55,073 nucleotides of DNA from Lysobacteraceae bacterium 2PB (lineage in GTDB: Bacteria > Pseudomonadota > Gammaproteobacteria > Xanthomonadales > Xanthomonadaceae). The stretch's first letter is position 1; each line of letters starts with the position of its first letter. Location: NCBI GenBank assembly GCA_005502915.1, contig SCMT01000026.1, positions 1 to 55,073 on the forward strand, in the 5' to 3' direction. The notes under the pieces were generated by a model. That model had not been told where the DNA came from, did no database searches, and worked only from the letters and a program-made list of their open reading frames with translations. A program made the position numbers and the translations under genes. Positions 39,200-46,030 of the stretch are shown here, one piece after another.

Positions 39200-41002
39200 A
39201 TGTCCTATCTCGTCCTCGCCCGCAAGTGGCGCCCCAAGCGTTTCGCCGAACTGGTCGGGCAGGAGCACGTGGTCCGCGCGCTCAGCAACGCCCTCGACAC
39301 CGGCCGGGTCCACCACGCCTTCCTGTTCACCGGCACCCGCGGGGTGGGCAAGACCACCATCGCCCGCATCTTCGCCAAGTCCCTGAATTGCGAGCAGGGC
39401 ACGTCTGCCGAGCCCTGCGGCCAGTGCAATGCCTGTCGGGACATCGACGCCGGCCGGTTCATCGACCTGCTGGAGATCGACGCGGCCTCGAACACCGGCG
39501 TGGACGACGTCCGCGAGGTGATCGACAACGCCCAGTACATGCCCTCGCGCGGCCGGGTGAAGGTCTACCTGATCGACGAAGTCCACATGCTGTCGAAGTC
39601 GGCGTTCAACGCGCTGCTGAAGACGCTGGAGGAGCCGCCGGGGCACGTGAAATTCCTGCTCGCGACCACTGACCCGCAGAAGCTGCCGGTCACCGTGCTG
39701 TCGCGCTGCCTGCAGTTCAACCTCAAGCGCCTGGAAGAGAGCCAGATCCAGGGGCAGATGGCGAAGATCCTCGAAGCCGAGGGCATTCCCGCCGAGCCGG
39801 GGGCGATCCGCCAGCTGGCGAAGTCCGCCGACGGCAGCCTCCGCGACGGCCTGTCCCTGCTCGACCAGGCGATCGCCTACACCGGCGCCAGCACCACGCA
39901 CGAGGGCGGGGCGGGCGTGCCGCTCACCGATGCCGGGGTCGCGACCATGCTCGGCACGGTCGACCGGATGCGGGTCGGTGCCGTGCTCGGGGCGCTGGTG
40001 GCCGGCGACGGCGCCGCGCTGATGGCCGAGATCGCGGCCCTGTCCGACTTCTCGCCCGACTGGGCCGGCGTGCTTGATGCCCTGGCCGAAGCCCTGCATC
40101 GCGTGCAGGTCCGCCAGCTGGTGCCGTCGGCGGAGATCGAGGCCGATGGCGTCGATATCGATGCGATTGCTGGCCAATTGCGGCCGGAAGTCGTCCAGCT
40201 GTGGTACCAGATGGCGCTCCATGGCCGCCGCGACCTGGGCTATGCGCCCAGTCCCCGCGCCGGCTTCGAGATGACCGCCCTGCGCATGCTGGCGTTCCGC
40301 CCGGCCGAGGGCGGTGGCGCCCAGGTCGAGCGGCCTTCGGCCAGCGGCGTGCGGGGTCCCGAGGCCGCGCGCGCCGCCGCGTTCGACAGCGCGCCGGCCA
40401 AGCCCGCACCTCAGATGTCGCGTCCGCTGCCACCGGAGGCGCGGGAGAATCCGGCCGCCCCCGAGCGCCGGCCGCCAGCCCAGGCCACGCAGCCCCCGGC
40501 AGCGCCACCGGCCCCGGTGCCGTCGCCGCGCATCGAAGTCACCGCGCCGCCGACGAATCAGCAGGCGCAATCGCCTGCGTCGCCGTCCGCCGATGCGCCG
40601 CCGCCGAACGTCTCGATCGACAGCGACCGCTGGCTGGACCTCGTCGCCAACTGCGGCCTGCGCGGACCCGCGCGCGAACTGGCCGCGCATGCCGCATTCA
40701 TCGACTATGCCAACGGCGTGATGCGCCTGGCGCTGGCGCCCGATGACGACCACTTGCGCCTGCCGGGCCTGATCAAGGCGCTGACCGATTCGCTCAGCGC
40801 GCAGCTTGGTGGAACGGTGCTGCTGCGCTTCGAGACCGGCCAGGCCCCGAACGCCGAAACCCTGCACCAGCGCAACGAACGCCAGCGCGACCAGAGGCAG
40901 GCGTCCGCCGAAGAGAATTTCGTGGCCCATCCGGACGTGCAGCGTCTGGTGAGCCAGGGCGCGAAGCTCGTGCCCGATTCCATCCGACCCTACGAAGATT
41001 GA
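39200..41002 (+). CDS. dnaX: DNA polymerase III subunit tau (DnaX)
   Basis: A 600-residue clamp-loader ATPase of the DNA polymerase III holoenzyme. MSYLVLARKWRPKRFAELVG is the universal DnaX start (ATG 39200; a GTG two codons earlier is not needed). Walker A GTRGVGKTT is 45-53; the zinc ligands Cys64, Cys73, Cys76 and Cys79 fall in LNCEQGTSAEPCGQCNAC; Walker B/DExH is VYLIDEVHMLS; sensor 1 LLATTDPQKLPVTVLSRC. After residue 370 comes an Ala/Pro-rich linker and the tau-specific domain for polymerase contact. No obvious poly-A slippery heptamer was found, so tau alone or a different route to gamma is expected. ybaB and recR follow. Confidence 0.97.
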   Translation: MSYLVLARKWRPKRFAELVGQEHVVRALSNALDTGRVHHAFLFTGTRGVGKTTIARIFAKSLNCEQGTSAEPCGQCNACRDIDAGRFIDLLEIDAASNTGVDDVREVIDNAQYMPSRGRVKVYLIDEVHMLSKSAFNALLKTLEEPPGHVKFLLATTDPQKLPVTVLSRCLQFNLKRLEESQIQGQMAKILEAEGIPAEPGAIRQLAKSADGSLRDGLSLLDQAIAYTGASTTHEGGAGVPLTDAGVATMLGTVDRMRVGAVLGALVAGDGAALMAEIAALSDFSPDWAGVLDALAEALHRVQVRQLVPSAEIEADGVDIDAIAGQLRPEVVQLWYQMALHGRRDLGYAPSPRAGFEMTALRMLAFRPAEGGGAQVERPSASGVRGPEAARAAAFDSAPAKPAPQMSRPLPPEARENPAAPERRPPAQATQPPAAPPAPVPSPRIEVTAPPTNQQAQSPASPSADAPPPNVSIDSDRWLDLVANCGLRGPARELAAHAAFIDYANGVMRLALAPDDDHLRLPGLIKALTDSLSAQLGGTVLLRFETGQAPNAETLHQRNERQRDQRQASAEENFVAHPDVQRLVSQGAKLVPDSIRPYED

Positions 41003-41014
41003 GAGAACGCCGAC

Positions 41015-41341
41015 ATGCGTGGAAACATCGCCCAACTGATGCAGCAGGCGCAGAAGATGCAGGAAAACCTGCAGCGCGCCCAGGAAGAACTGGCCAAGCT
41101 GGAAGTCACCGGCAGCGCCGGCGGCGGCATGGTCACCATCACGCTCACCGGCAAGATGGAGTGCCGCAAGGTGCGCATCGAACCGAGCGTGCTGTCCGAC
41201 GCCGAGATGACCGAAGACCTGATCGCCGCCGCGATCAACGATGCGGTGAACAAGGTCAACGCCGAATCGCAGGCGAAGATGTCCGGCGCCACCGCCGGCA
41301 TGCCGATCCCGCCGGGCATGAAGATCCCGGGGATGTTCTGA
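41015..41341 (+). CDS. ybaB: YbaB/EbfC nucleoid-associated protein
   Basis: A 108-residue dimeric DNA-binding protein: MRGNIAQLMQQAQKMQENLQ (long N-terminal helix), then LEVTGSAGGGMVTITLTGKM and CRKVRIEPSVL, ending in a Met/Pro/Gly-rich tail PIPPGMKIPGMF. It is 13 bases after dnaX and leads to recR, the classic dnaX-ybaB-recR order of replication-repair genes. Confidence 0.97.
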   Translation: MRGNIAQLMQQAQKMQENLQRAQEELAKLEVTGSAGGGMVTITLTGKMECRKVRIEPSVLSDAEMTEDLIAAAINDAVNKVNAESQAKMSGATAGMPIPPGMKIPGMF

Positions 41342-41354
41342 TCGAACCGCATCC

Positions 41355-41422
41355 TGTAGAGCGGAGCTTGCTCCGCTGCTCCTGCCGGATTGACGCTGGA
41401 GCGGAGCAAGCTCCGCTCTACA
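41355..41422. repeat. GTAG-type REP pair between ybaB and recR
   Basis: TGTAGAGCGGAGCTTGCTCC... (41355-41377) and its perfect 23-bp reverse complement (41400-41422) surround a 22-base spacer. Each arm is itself a GAGCGGAGC/GCTCCGCT hairpin with GTAG at the outer edge, the form of SMAG/REP elements. It separates two co-oriented genes within an operon. Confidence 0.85.
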
Positions 41423-41432
41423 GATCGCTGAG

Positions 41433-42035
41433 ATGACCGCTTCCCTCCTCGAACAACTCATCGACGCCTTCCGGGTGCTGCCGGGCGTGGGCCAGAAGAC
41501 CGCGCAGCGGATGGCCTACCACGTGCTTGAGCGCGACCGCGAGGGTGGCCAGCGTCTGGCGACTGCGCTCGCCGATGCGGTCGAGCGCGTCGGCCACTGT
41601 GAGCGCTGCCGCGATTTCAGCGAAACCCCGGTCTGCGCGATCTGCGCCAGCGCTGCGCGCGATGCGCACCTGCTGTGCGTGGTCGAGTCGCCGGTCGACC
41701 GCCTGGCGATCGAGCAGGCGACGGGGTATCGCGGCTACTACTTCATCCTGCAGGGGCGCCTGAGTCCGCTCGACGGCATCGGTCCGCGCGAGCTCGGCCT
41801 GGACGCGCTCGCCGCACGTCTCGCCGAAGGCGAGGTGCAGGAACTGGTGGTCGCGACCAATCCCACCGTGGAAGGCGAAGCCACCGCGCACTACCTCGCC
41901 CAGCTCGCGCGCCAGCACAAGGTCAAGCCGACCCGGCTGACCCATGGCGTGCCGCTCGGCGGCGAGCTGGAATACGTCGATCGCGGCACGCTGTCGCATG
42001 CGTTCGGCTCGCGGAGCGAGATGCCCTTGGGTTGA
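41433..42035 (+). CDS. recR: Recombination mediator RecR
   Basis: A 200-residue RecFOR-pathway protein that helps load RecA. Helix-hairpin-helix [20 protein letters not shown] is at residues 13-32; the zinc finger is [16 protein letters not shown]; Toprim domain starts [20 protein letters not shown] and includes [18 protein letters not shown] 41433 immediately follows the REP pair. Full length for the family. Confidence 0.97.
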   Translation: MTASLLEQLIDAFRVLPGVGQKTAQRMAYHVLERDREGGQRLATALADAVERVGHCERCRDFSETPVCAICASAARDAHLLCVVESPVDRLAIEQATGYRGYYFILQGRLSPLDGIGPRELGLDALAARLAEGEVQELVVATNPTVEGEATAHYLAQLARQHKVKPTRLTHGVPLGGELEYVDRGTLSHAFGSRSEMPLG

Positions 42036-42057
42036 ATGATCGGAGGTGTTGCCGGAG

Positions 42058-42483
42058 ATGACGGAAAATCCCTATGCGCCGCCGATCGCGGACACGCCGC
42101 AGACGATTCGCAGGCTTGCGCGATGGCATGGCGCGCTGATTGTTCTGGTGCTTCTCATCAGCTTCCTGCCCTTGCTGGTCACCGTTCTGGTGTACGGCAA
42201 GCTCTCGGAAATCGTCTTCCTGAACAGGGGCAGCGCTACGCTGGGCGTTTCGGACTGGCTCGAATTCGGGATGATGGCGATGTTCGGGATCGTCATGGCA
42301 ATCGCCGGCCTCATGCTCGTGTTTCGCCGGACATGGTCCCTGTATCTGTTCCTGTCGGCATTCGTCCTTCTGCTGGGCGCCACCGTCGGTGGCGTGCTTG
42401 CACCGAAAGCGCTCGCATGGGTGCTGATGGTGGCCATCATCGCCTATGTGTTTTTCCTCGGCAGGCGCTCGTATCTGCATTGA
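42058..42483 (+). CDS. Small membrane protein, three or four helices
   Basis: A 141-residue membrane protein opening MTENPYAPP, a motif of short cytoplasmic tails in many small membrane proteins, then helices near 27-48 (LIVLVLLISFLPLLVTVLVY), 72-92 (GMMAMFGIVMAIAGLMLVF), 96-115 (LYLFLSAFVLLLGATVGGVL) and 118-136. CGGAGG lies ten bases before ATG 42058, so the earlier GTG is not preferred. AT content is slightly higher than in recR. No function is known. Confidence 0.78.
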   Translation: MTENPYAPPIADTPQTIRRLARWHGALIVLVLLISFLPLLVTVLVYGKLSEIVFLNRGSATLGVSDWLEFGMMAMFGIVMAIAGLMLVFRRTWSLYLFLSAFVLLLGATVGGVLAPKALAWVLMVAIIAYVFFLGRRSYLH

Positions 42484-42559
42484 TCCGCCGTCCGACAATG
42501 ATTCCATGACGTCATCGCGCGCGCCGCGCGCTACCCATCCATTGCGACAGGAGGTTCCG

Positions 42560-42904
42560 ATGAACAACGACACCATCTTCCACAAGATCATTCGCCGCGA
42601 GATCCCCGCGACCATCGTGTACGAGGACGACGGCATCATCGCCTTCAAGGACATCGCGCCGCAGGCACCGATCCACATCCTGTTCGTGCCGAAGGTGACG
42701 GTGCCCACGCTCAACGACGTGCAGCCCGATCAGGCCGAAGTCATTGGTCGCCTCGCCATCGCAGCCGCGAACTACGCGAAACAGCAGGGCTTCGCCGACG
42801 ACGGCTACCGCATCGTCATGAACTGCAACGACCACGGCGGGCAGACCGTCTTCCAGATCCACATGCACCTGCTCGCGGGAGCGTCGCTGGGGCGGTTCGG
42901 GTGA
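42560..42904 (+). CDS. HIT-family nucleotide-binding protein (HinT-like)
   Basis: A 114-residue HIT protein: DTIFHKIIRREIPATIVYED is the HinT N-terminus, LNDVQPDQAEVIGRLAIAAA the middle helix, and the catalytic segment is TVFQIHMHLLAGASLGRFG. The first His of the HxHxH motif is Gln here (CAG), while the nucleophilic middle His and last His are kept, so reaction rate or partner may differ from classic purine-nucleoside phosphoramidases. GGAGG precedes the ATG by five bases. It is 17 bases before a HAD phosphatase gene. Confidence 0.88.
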   Translation: MNNDTIFHKIIRREIPATIVYEDDGIIAFKDIAPQAPIHILFVPKVTVPTLNDVQPDQAEVIGRLAIAAANYAKQQGFADDGYRIVMNCNDHGGQTVFQIHMHLLAGASLGRFG

Positions 42905-42920
42905 GCGGGCATGACCGCGC

Positions 42921-43220
42921 ATGAAACTGCGCACGATCTATTTCGATGTCGACGATACGCTGGTCCGCACCGTCGGCACCAAGCGCATTCCCATGCCGTC
43001 GGCGATCGCGAGCGTCCGCGCGCTGCATGCGCGGGGCGTCGCGTTGTACCTGTGGAGTTCGGGGGGCGCCGACTATGCGCGCGAGATCGCCGTGCAATTC
43101 GGTATCGACGGCTGCTTCCAGGCTTTTCTGCCGAAACCGGACGTGTATGTCGACGATCAGGAAGTACATGAGTGGATGTACTGCCGACATGTGCTTCCGG
43201 GGAATGCGGGTGAGGTCTGA
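42921..43220 (+). CDS. Minimal HAD-superfamily phosphatase
   Basis: A 99-residue HAD-like protein with every catalytic motif in short spacing: motif I YFDVDDTLVRT (Asp9 nucleophile, Asp11 acid), motif II LYLWSSGGADYA, motif III/IV AFLPKPDVYVDDQE with Lys and the Asp pair. No cap domain is present. This is the length of small cap-less C0 HADs, so it need not be truncated. It follows the HinT-like gene by 17 bases and may form an operon with it. Substrate unknown. Confidence 0.82.
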   Translation: MKLRTIYFDVDDTLVRTVGTKRIPMPSAIASVRALHARGVALYLWSSGGADYAREIAVQFGIDGCFQAFLPKPDVYVDDQEVHEWMYCRHVLPGNAGEV

Positions 43221-43320
43221 GTGACGGATATGGGATGGGTGGGCTCGTCCACCGCGGCTTGCCCTGTCCCTGTCGTCGATTGCAGCGTTCGAAGTGGCTT
43301 TCGATCCCGTTACGGAACGA

Positions 43321-43623
43321 TCAGGCGTCGCTCCGATTGCGCGACGCCTCGTACTCGGCGAGATACTGCTCGATGGGATGCCTCGTACCCGTGGCCACGA
43401 TGTCGCCAGTGAGCCGGTCGACGATGAGCGGGGCATTTCCGGCCAGTGCATGGCTGAAGCTCCCGCTTCTCAGGTATTCGCGCGACTGATAGAAGAATAC
43501 CCAGCCAAACGCTCTTTCGAGCGTAGCCGATTCGACGATCACGGCGGCATCGGGTTCCAACGCTTTCGAAATGGAAGCGAGATGCGATTCGACGATCTGT
43601 TTCGCTTGGGCGAACGGGATCAT
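43321..43623 (-). CDS. Imm35-like immunity protein
   Basis: A 100-residue protein: MIPFAQAKQIVESHLASISK (helix), ERAFGWVFFYQSREYLRSGS, HALAGNAPLIVDRLTGDIVA and HPIEQYLAEYEASRN. 'GWvFFYQS......GN.PLIVdr.tG.v...Gt......Y' is the Imm35/YrhB-like pattern of immunity proteins for polymorphic toxins. No toxin gene is next to it. The start ATG 43623 is chosen over the longer frame, which overlaps the downstream PhzF gene. It converges on the HAD gene. Orphan immunity is the contextual reading. Confidence 0.8.
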   Translation of the reverse strand: MIPFAQAKQIVESHLASISKALEPDAAVIVESATLERAFGWVFFYQSREYLRSGSFSHALAGNAPLIVDRLTGDIVATGTRHPIEQYLAEYEASRNRSDA

Positions 43624-43690
43624 TGCGTACTGCGATCCATCGGAATCGGCAGGGGGGCGGCGATGCAGATGCGCCCGGTAGGCCCGGCTA

Positions 43691-44569
43691 TCACCGCCAA
43701 TCGATCTCCCCCCGCACCACCGTGCACACCCGTCCGCCCGACCACACGTCGCCTGCGTCGTCGACGGTGAGTTCGATGATCGCGTCGTGGCCGACTTCGC
43801 GGCCCTGGCTGATCCGGTAGAAGCCGCTGTCGCCGGGCAGGGCGTGCTGCGAGGCGAGCCATGCGGCGAGGGTGGCGTTGGCGGCGCCGGAGGCGGCGTC
43901 CTCGAACTGCGCGGGGGCGCCGACCCAGGCGCGGACGGCGAGGTAGTACACCGGATCGTCGCTGCGCGCGAAGGCGCACAGGCCCATGCTCTCGGTCGAT
44001 TGCGCGAGCGTGCCGATCGCGTCCCAGGGCGGTGTCGCATCGCGCAGCGCGGCTTCGCTTTCCAGCTCGGCCAGCCACCAGCGGCGGCCGCCGTCCATCA
44101 GCGCGGGCGGCAATGCGCCGAGCGGCAGGGTTTTCAGTACCTCGCGCAGGCGCGGGTCGTCGGCGCTGGCGATCTCGCGCACGCTGGCGCGCGGGGTGCG
44201 CACAGCGATGGTGCGCGTGCGGCCTTCGCCGTCCACGCGCAGCGGCAATTTGCCGGCGATGCCGTCCTGCACCAGCAGGCCGTCCTTCAGCGTGGCCAGT
44301 CCCGCTTCGAGCACGGCATGCGCGGTACCGACGCTGGGATGCCCGGCGAAGGGCACTTCGCGGCGCGGGCTGAACATGCGGATGCGGTAGCTGCTGTCGT
44401 CGTTCACCGGCGGCAGCACGAAGGTGGTTTCCGGCAGGCGCGTCCATTTCGCGATGGCCTGCATCTCCGCGTCGCTCAGGCCCTCCGCATCGAGCACCAC
44501 CGCCAGCGGGTTGCCGGCGCCGGGGCGGTCGGCGAAGACATCGACTTGCACGTAACGGCGGAGACTCAT
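43691..44569 (-). CDS. PhzF-family isomerase/epimerase-like protein
   Basis: A 292-residue PhzF-fold protein: YVQVDVFADRPGAGNPLAVV (start of N-lobe), WTRLPETTFVLPPVNDDSSY (catalytic Glu in PETTF), FSPRREVPFAGHPSVGTAHA (GHPS signature), and in the C-lobe FEDAASGAANATLAAWL where the family has D.vtGsa. It probably catalyses an isomerisation of a small acid; no phenazine gene accompanies it. A second PhzF gene lies 470 bases upstream, with a small gene between. Confidence 0.9.
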   Translation of the reverse strand: MSLRRYVQVDVFADRPGAGNPLAVVLDAEGLSDAEMQAIAKWTRLPETTFVLPPVNDDSSYRIRMFSPRREVPFAGHPSVGTAHAVLEAGLATLKDGLLVQDGIAGKLPLRVDGEGRTRTIAVRTPRASVREIASADDPRLREVLKTLPLGALPPALMDGGRRWWLAELESEAALRDATPPWDAIGTLAQSTESMGLCAFARSDDPVYYLAVRAWVGAPAQFEDAASGAANATLAAWLASQHALPGDSGFYRISQGREVGHDAIIELTVDDAGDVWSGGRVCTVVRGEIDWR

Positions 44570-44705
44570 TGCGGACTGCATCCGGGCATCGGGGCCGCGC
44601 AGCTTAGCAGCGCGCGGCGCGCAACGCGCATGCGCAGCGCGATCGTCGCGCATATCCAGAAAACCCGCGATTCTTTGGCAGTTTTTGCCAAAGTTTCGGA
44701 TGCAA

Positions 44706-45023
44706 TCAATGCCGCGTGTGGTCGTCTTCGTCGACCGCGACAGGCCACAGGTCGAGGAGGTGGCATTCGCCTTCGCGCGCGGCTTCGTCGTAGGCGTCCA
44801 GCCATTCCGGATCGTCCTCGCAGGCGGCGCGGTCGACGGCCTGCGGCGGCTGTTCCTGCGCAACGACCTCCCAGTCGCTGTCGCGGTAGTAGGCGAGGGC
44901 GAGGGCCAGCGCGGTCTCGGTGTCGTCCGCGCGCACGAAGCTCGTCGCGATCGCGCCGCCGATCTCGGCGGCATCCGCGCTGTGCGGTGCGGGACGGAGT
45001 TCGTACTGCATGGCATAGATCAT
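44706..45023 (-). CDS. Hypothetical acidic protein, 105 residues
   Basis: A 105-residue protein with no recognised family: MIYAMQYELRPAPHSADAAE, then an Ala/Leu helix TETALALALAYYRDSDWEVV and an acidic tail ending DLWPVAVDEDDHTRH. It is very acidic. It begins 13 bases after the stop of the second PhzF gene, so it may be the second gene of that operon and the first PhzF gene the third. Function is unknown. Confidence 0.65.
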   Translation of the reverse strand: MIYAMQYELRPAPHSADAAEIGGAIATSFVRADDTETALALALAYYRDSDWEVVAQEQPPQAVDRAACEDDPEWLDAYDEAAREGECHLLDLWPVAVDEDDHTRH

Positions 45024-45036
45024 GATGTCGTCTTCC

Positions 45037-45909
45037 TCACCAGGCCACGGTGCCGGTGATCACCGGGACCACGTCGCCGCCGATGAAGACATCGCCGGCC
45101 GCATCGACCTGTACCTCGACGCGCCCGTCGCGTCCCAGCTCGCGACCCTGGCTGCCGACGTAGCGGCCGTCGCGGCCGGGCAGGCGAGCTGCCTCGGCCA
45201 GCCGCGCGGCGATGCCGGCCTGTGCGCTGCCGGTGACGGGATCCTCGGGGATGCCGTCGGCCGGGCAGAAGGCGCGGACGACCAGATGGTGTCCATCCGC
45301 GTCTTCCGGCGCATGCACCGCCAGCCCGACCGCGCCGGTGGCCTCGGTCAGCGCGGCGATGGCGGGCAGGTCGGGCTCAAGACGGCGCACGGCCTCGGCA
45401 TCGGCCAGTTCCAGCAGCCACCACTTCGGCCCGTTGTCCCACAGGGCGGGCTCGAGCCCGCCGATCCGCACCTTCGACGTCACGACATCGACGAGGGATG
45501 GCGCCAGTTCGCCACCGCCCGCCCGACGCGCCCGCGGCGCGCGGATCGCGGTACGGCGGCGGCCGTCGCGGTGTTCGATGCGCACCGGCAGCAGTCCGGC
45601 GGCGCACTCCTGCACCAGGGTGGTCCGGTCCGGCGCGACCAGCCCGGATTCCAGCACCGCCCAGGCAGCGCCGACGCTGGGATGCCCGGCGAAGGGCAGC
45701 TCGCTGCGCGGCGTGAAGATCCGCACCCGGTAGTCGGCCTCGGGCGTGGTCGGCGGCAGCAGGAAGATCGTCTCGGACAGGTTGGTCCAGGCCGCGAAGG
45801 CCTGCATGCGCGCGGGGTCGAAGCGCTCGCCGTCGATCACCGCGCCGAGCGCGTTGCCCATACCCGGGCGTGCGGCGAACACGTCCATCTGCAGATAACG
45901 AAGCACCAT
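45037..45909 (-). CDS. PhzF-family isomerase/epimerase-like protein, second copy
   Basis: A 290-residue PhzF-fold protein paralogous to the one at 43691: YLQMDVFAARPGMGNALGAV, WTNLSETIFLLPPTTPEADY (catalytic Glu in SETIF), FTPRSELPFAGHPSVGAAWA, and VRAFCPADGIPEDPVTGSAQ with the canonical D.VTGSA of the family (variant DAASGAA in the other copy). It is the more conventional of the two. The two copies bracket a small acidic protein gene and run in the same direction, likely as one operon. Confidence 0.92.
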   Translation of the reverse strand: MVLRYLQMDVFAARPGMGNALGAVIDGERFDPARMQAFAAWTNLSETIFLLPPTTPEADYRVRIFTPRSELPFAGHPSVGAAWAVLESGLVAPDRTTLVQECAAGLLPVRIEHRDGRRRTAIRAPRARRAGGGELAPSLVDVVTSKVRIGGLEPALWDNGPKWWLLELADAEAVRRLEPDLPAIAALTEATGAVGLAVHAPEDADGHHLVVRAFCPADGIPEDPVTGSAQAGIAARLAEAARLPGRDGRYVGSQGRELGRDGRVEVQVDAAGDVFIGGDVVPVITGTVAW

Positions 45910-45931
45910 CTACCCATTGCTCCCGCTGGCT

Positions 45932-45937
45932 TAGAAT
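45932..45937 (+). promoter_or_regulatory. Candidate -10 of the lysA-murL-murD2 transcript
   Basis: TAGAAT at 45932-45937 would place transcription about 90 bases before the lysA ATG. No clear -35 is seen 17 bases upstream. Confidence 0.3.
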
Positions 45938-46030
45938 GAGGGGTTCCGGCGACGGCGCCCGCCATGTGCGGCCGTGTCCCGGACATCCGCAGTCTACATC
46001 CCCCCAACTCCCCATCCTCAAAGCAGACCA

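Noticed and set aside
39200-41002. Programmed frameshift site for DnaX gamma
   Set aside because: No A-rich slippery heptamer with a following stem was seen in the expected part of the gene.
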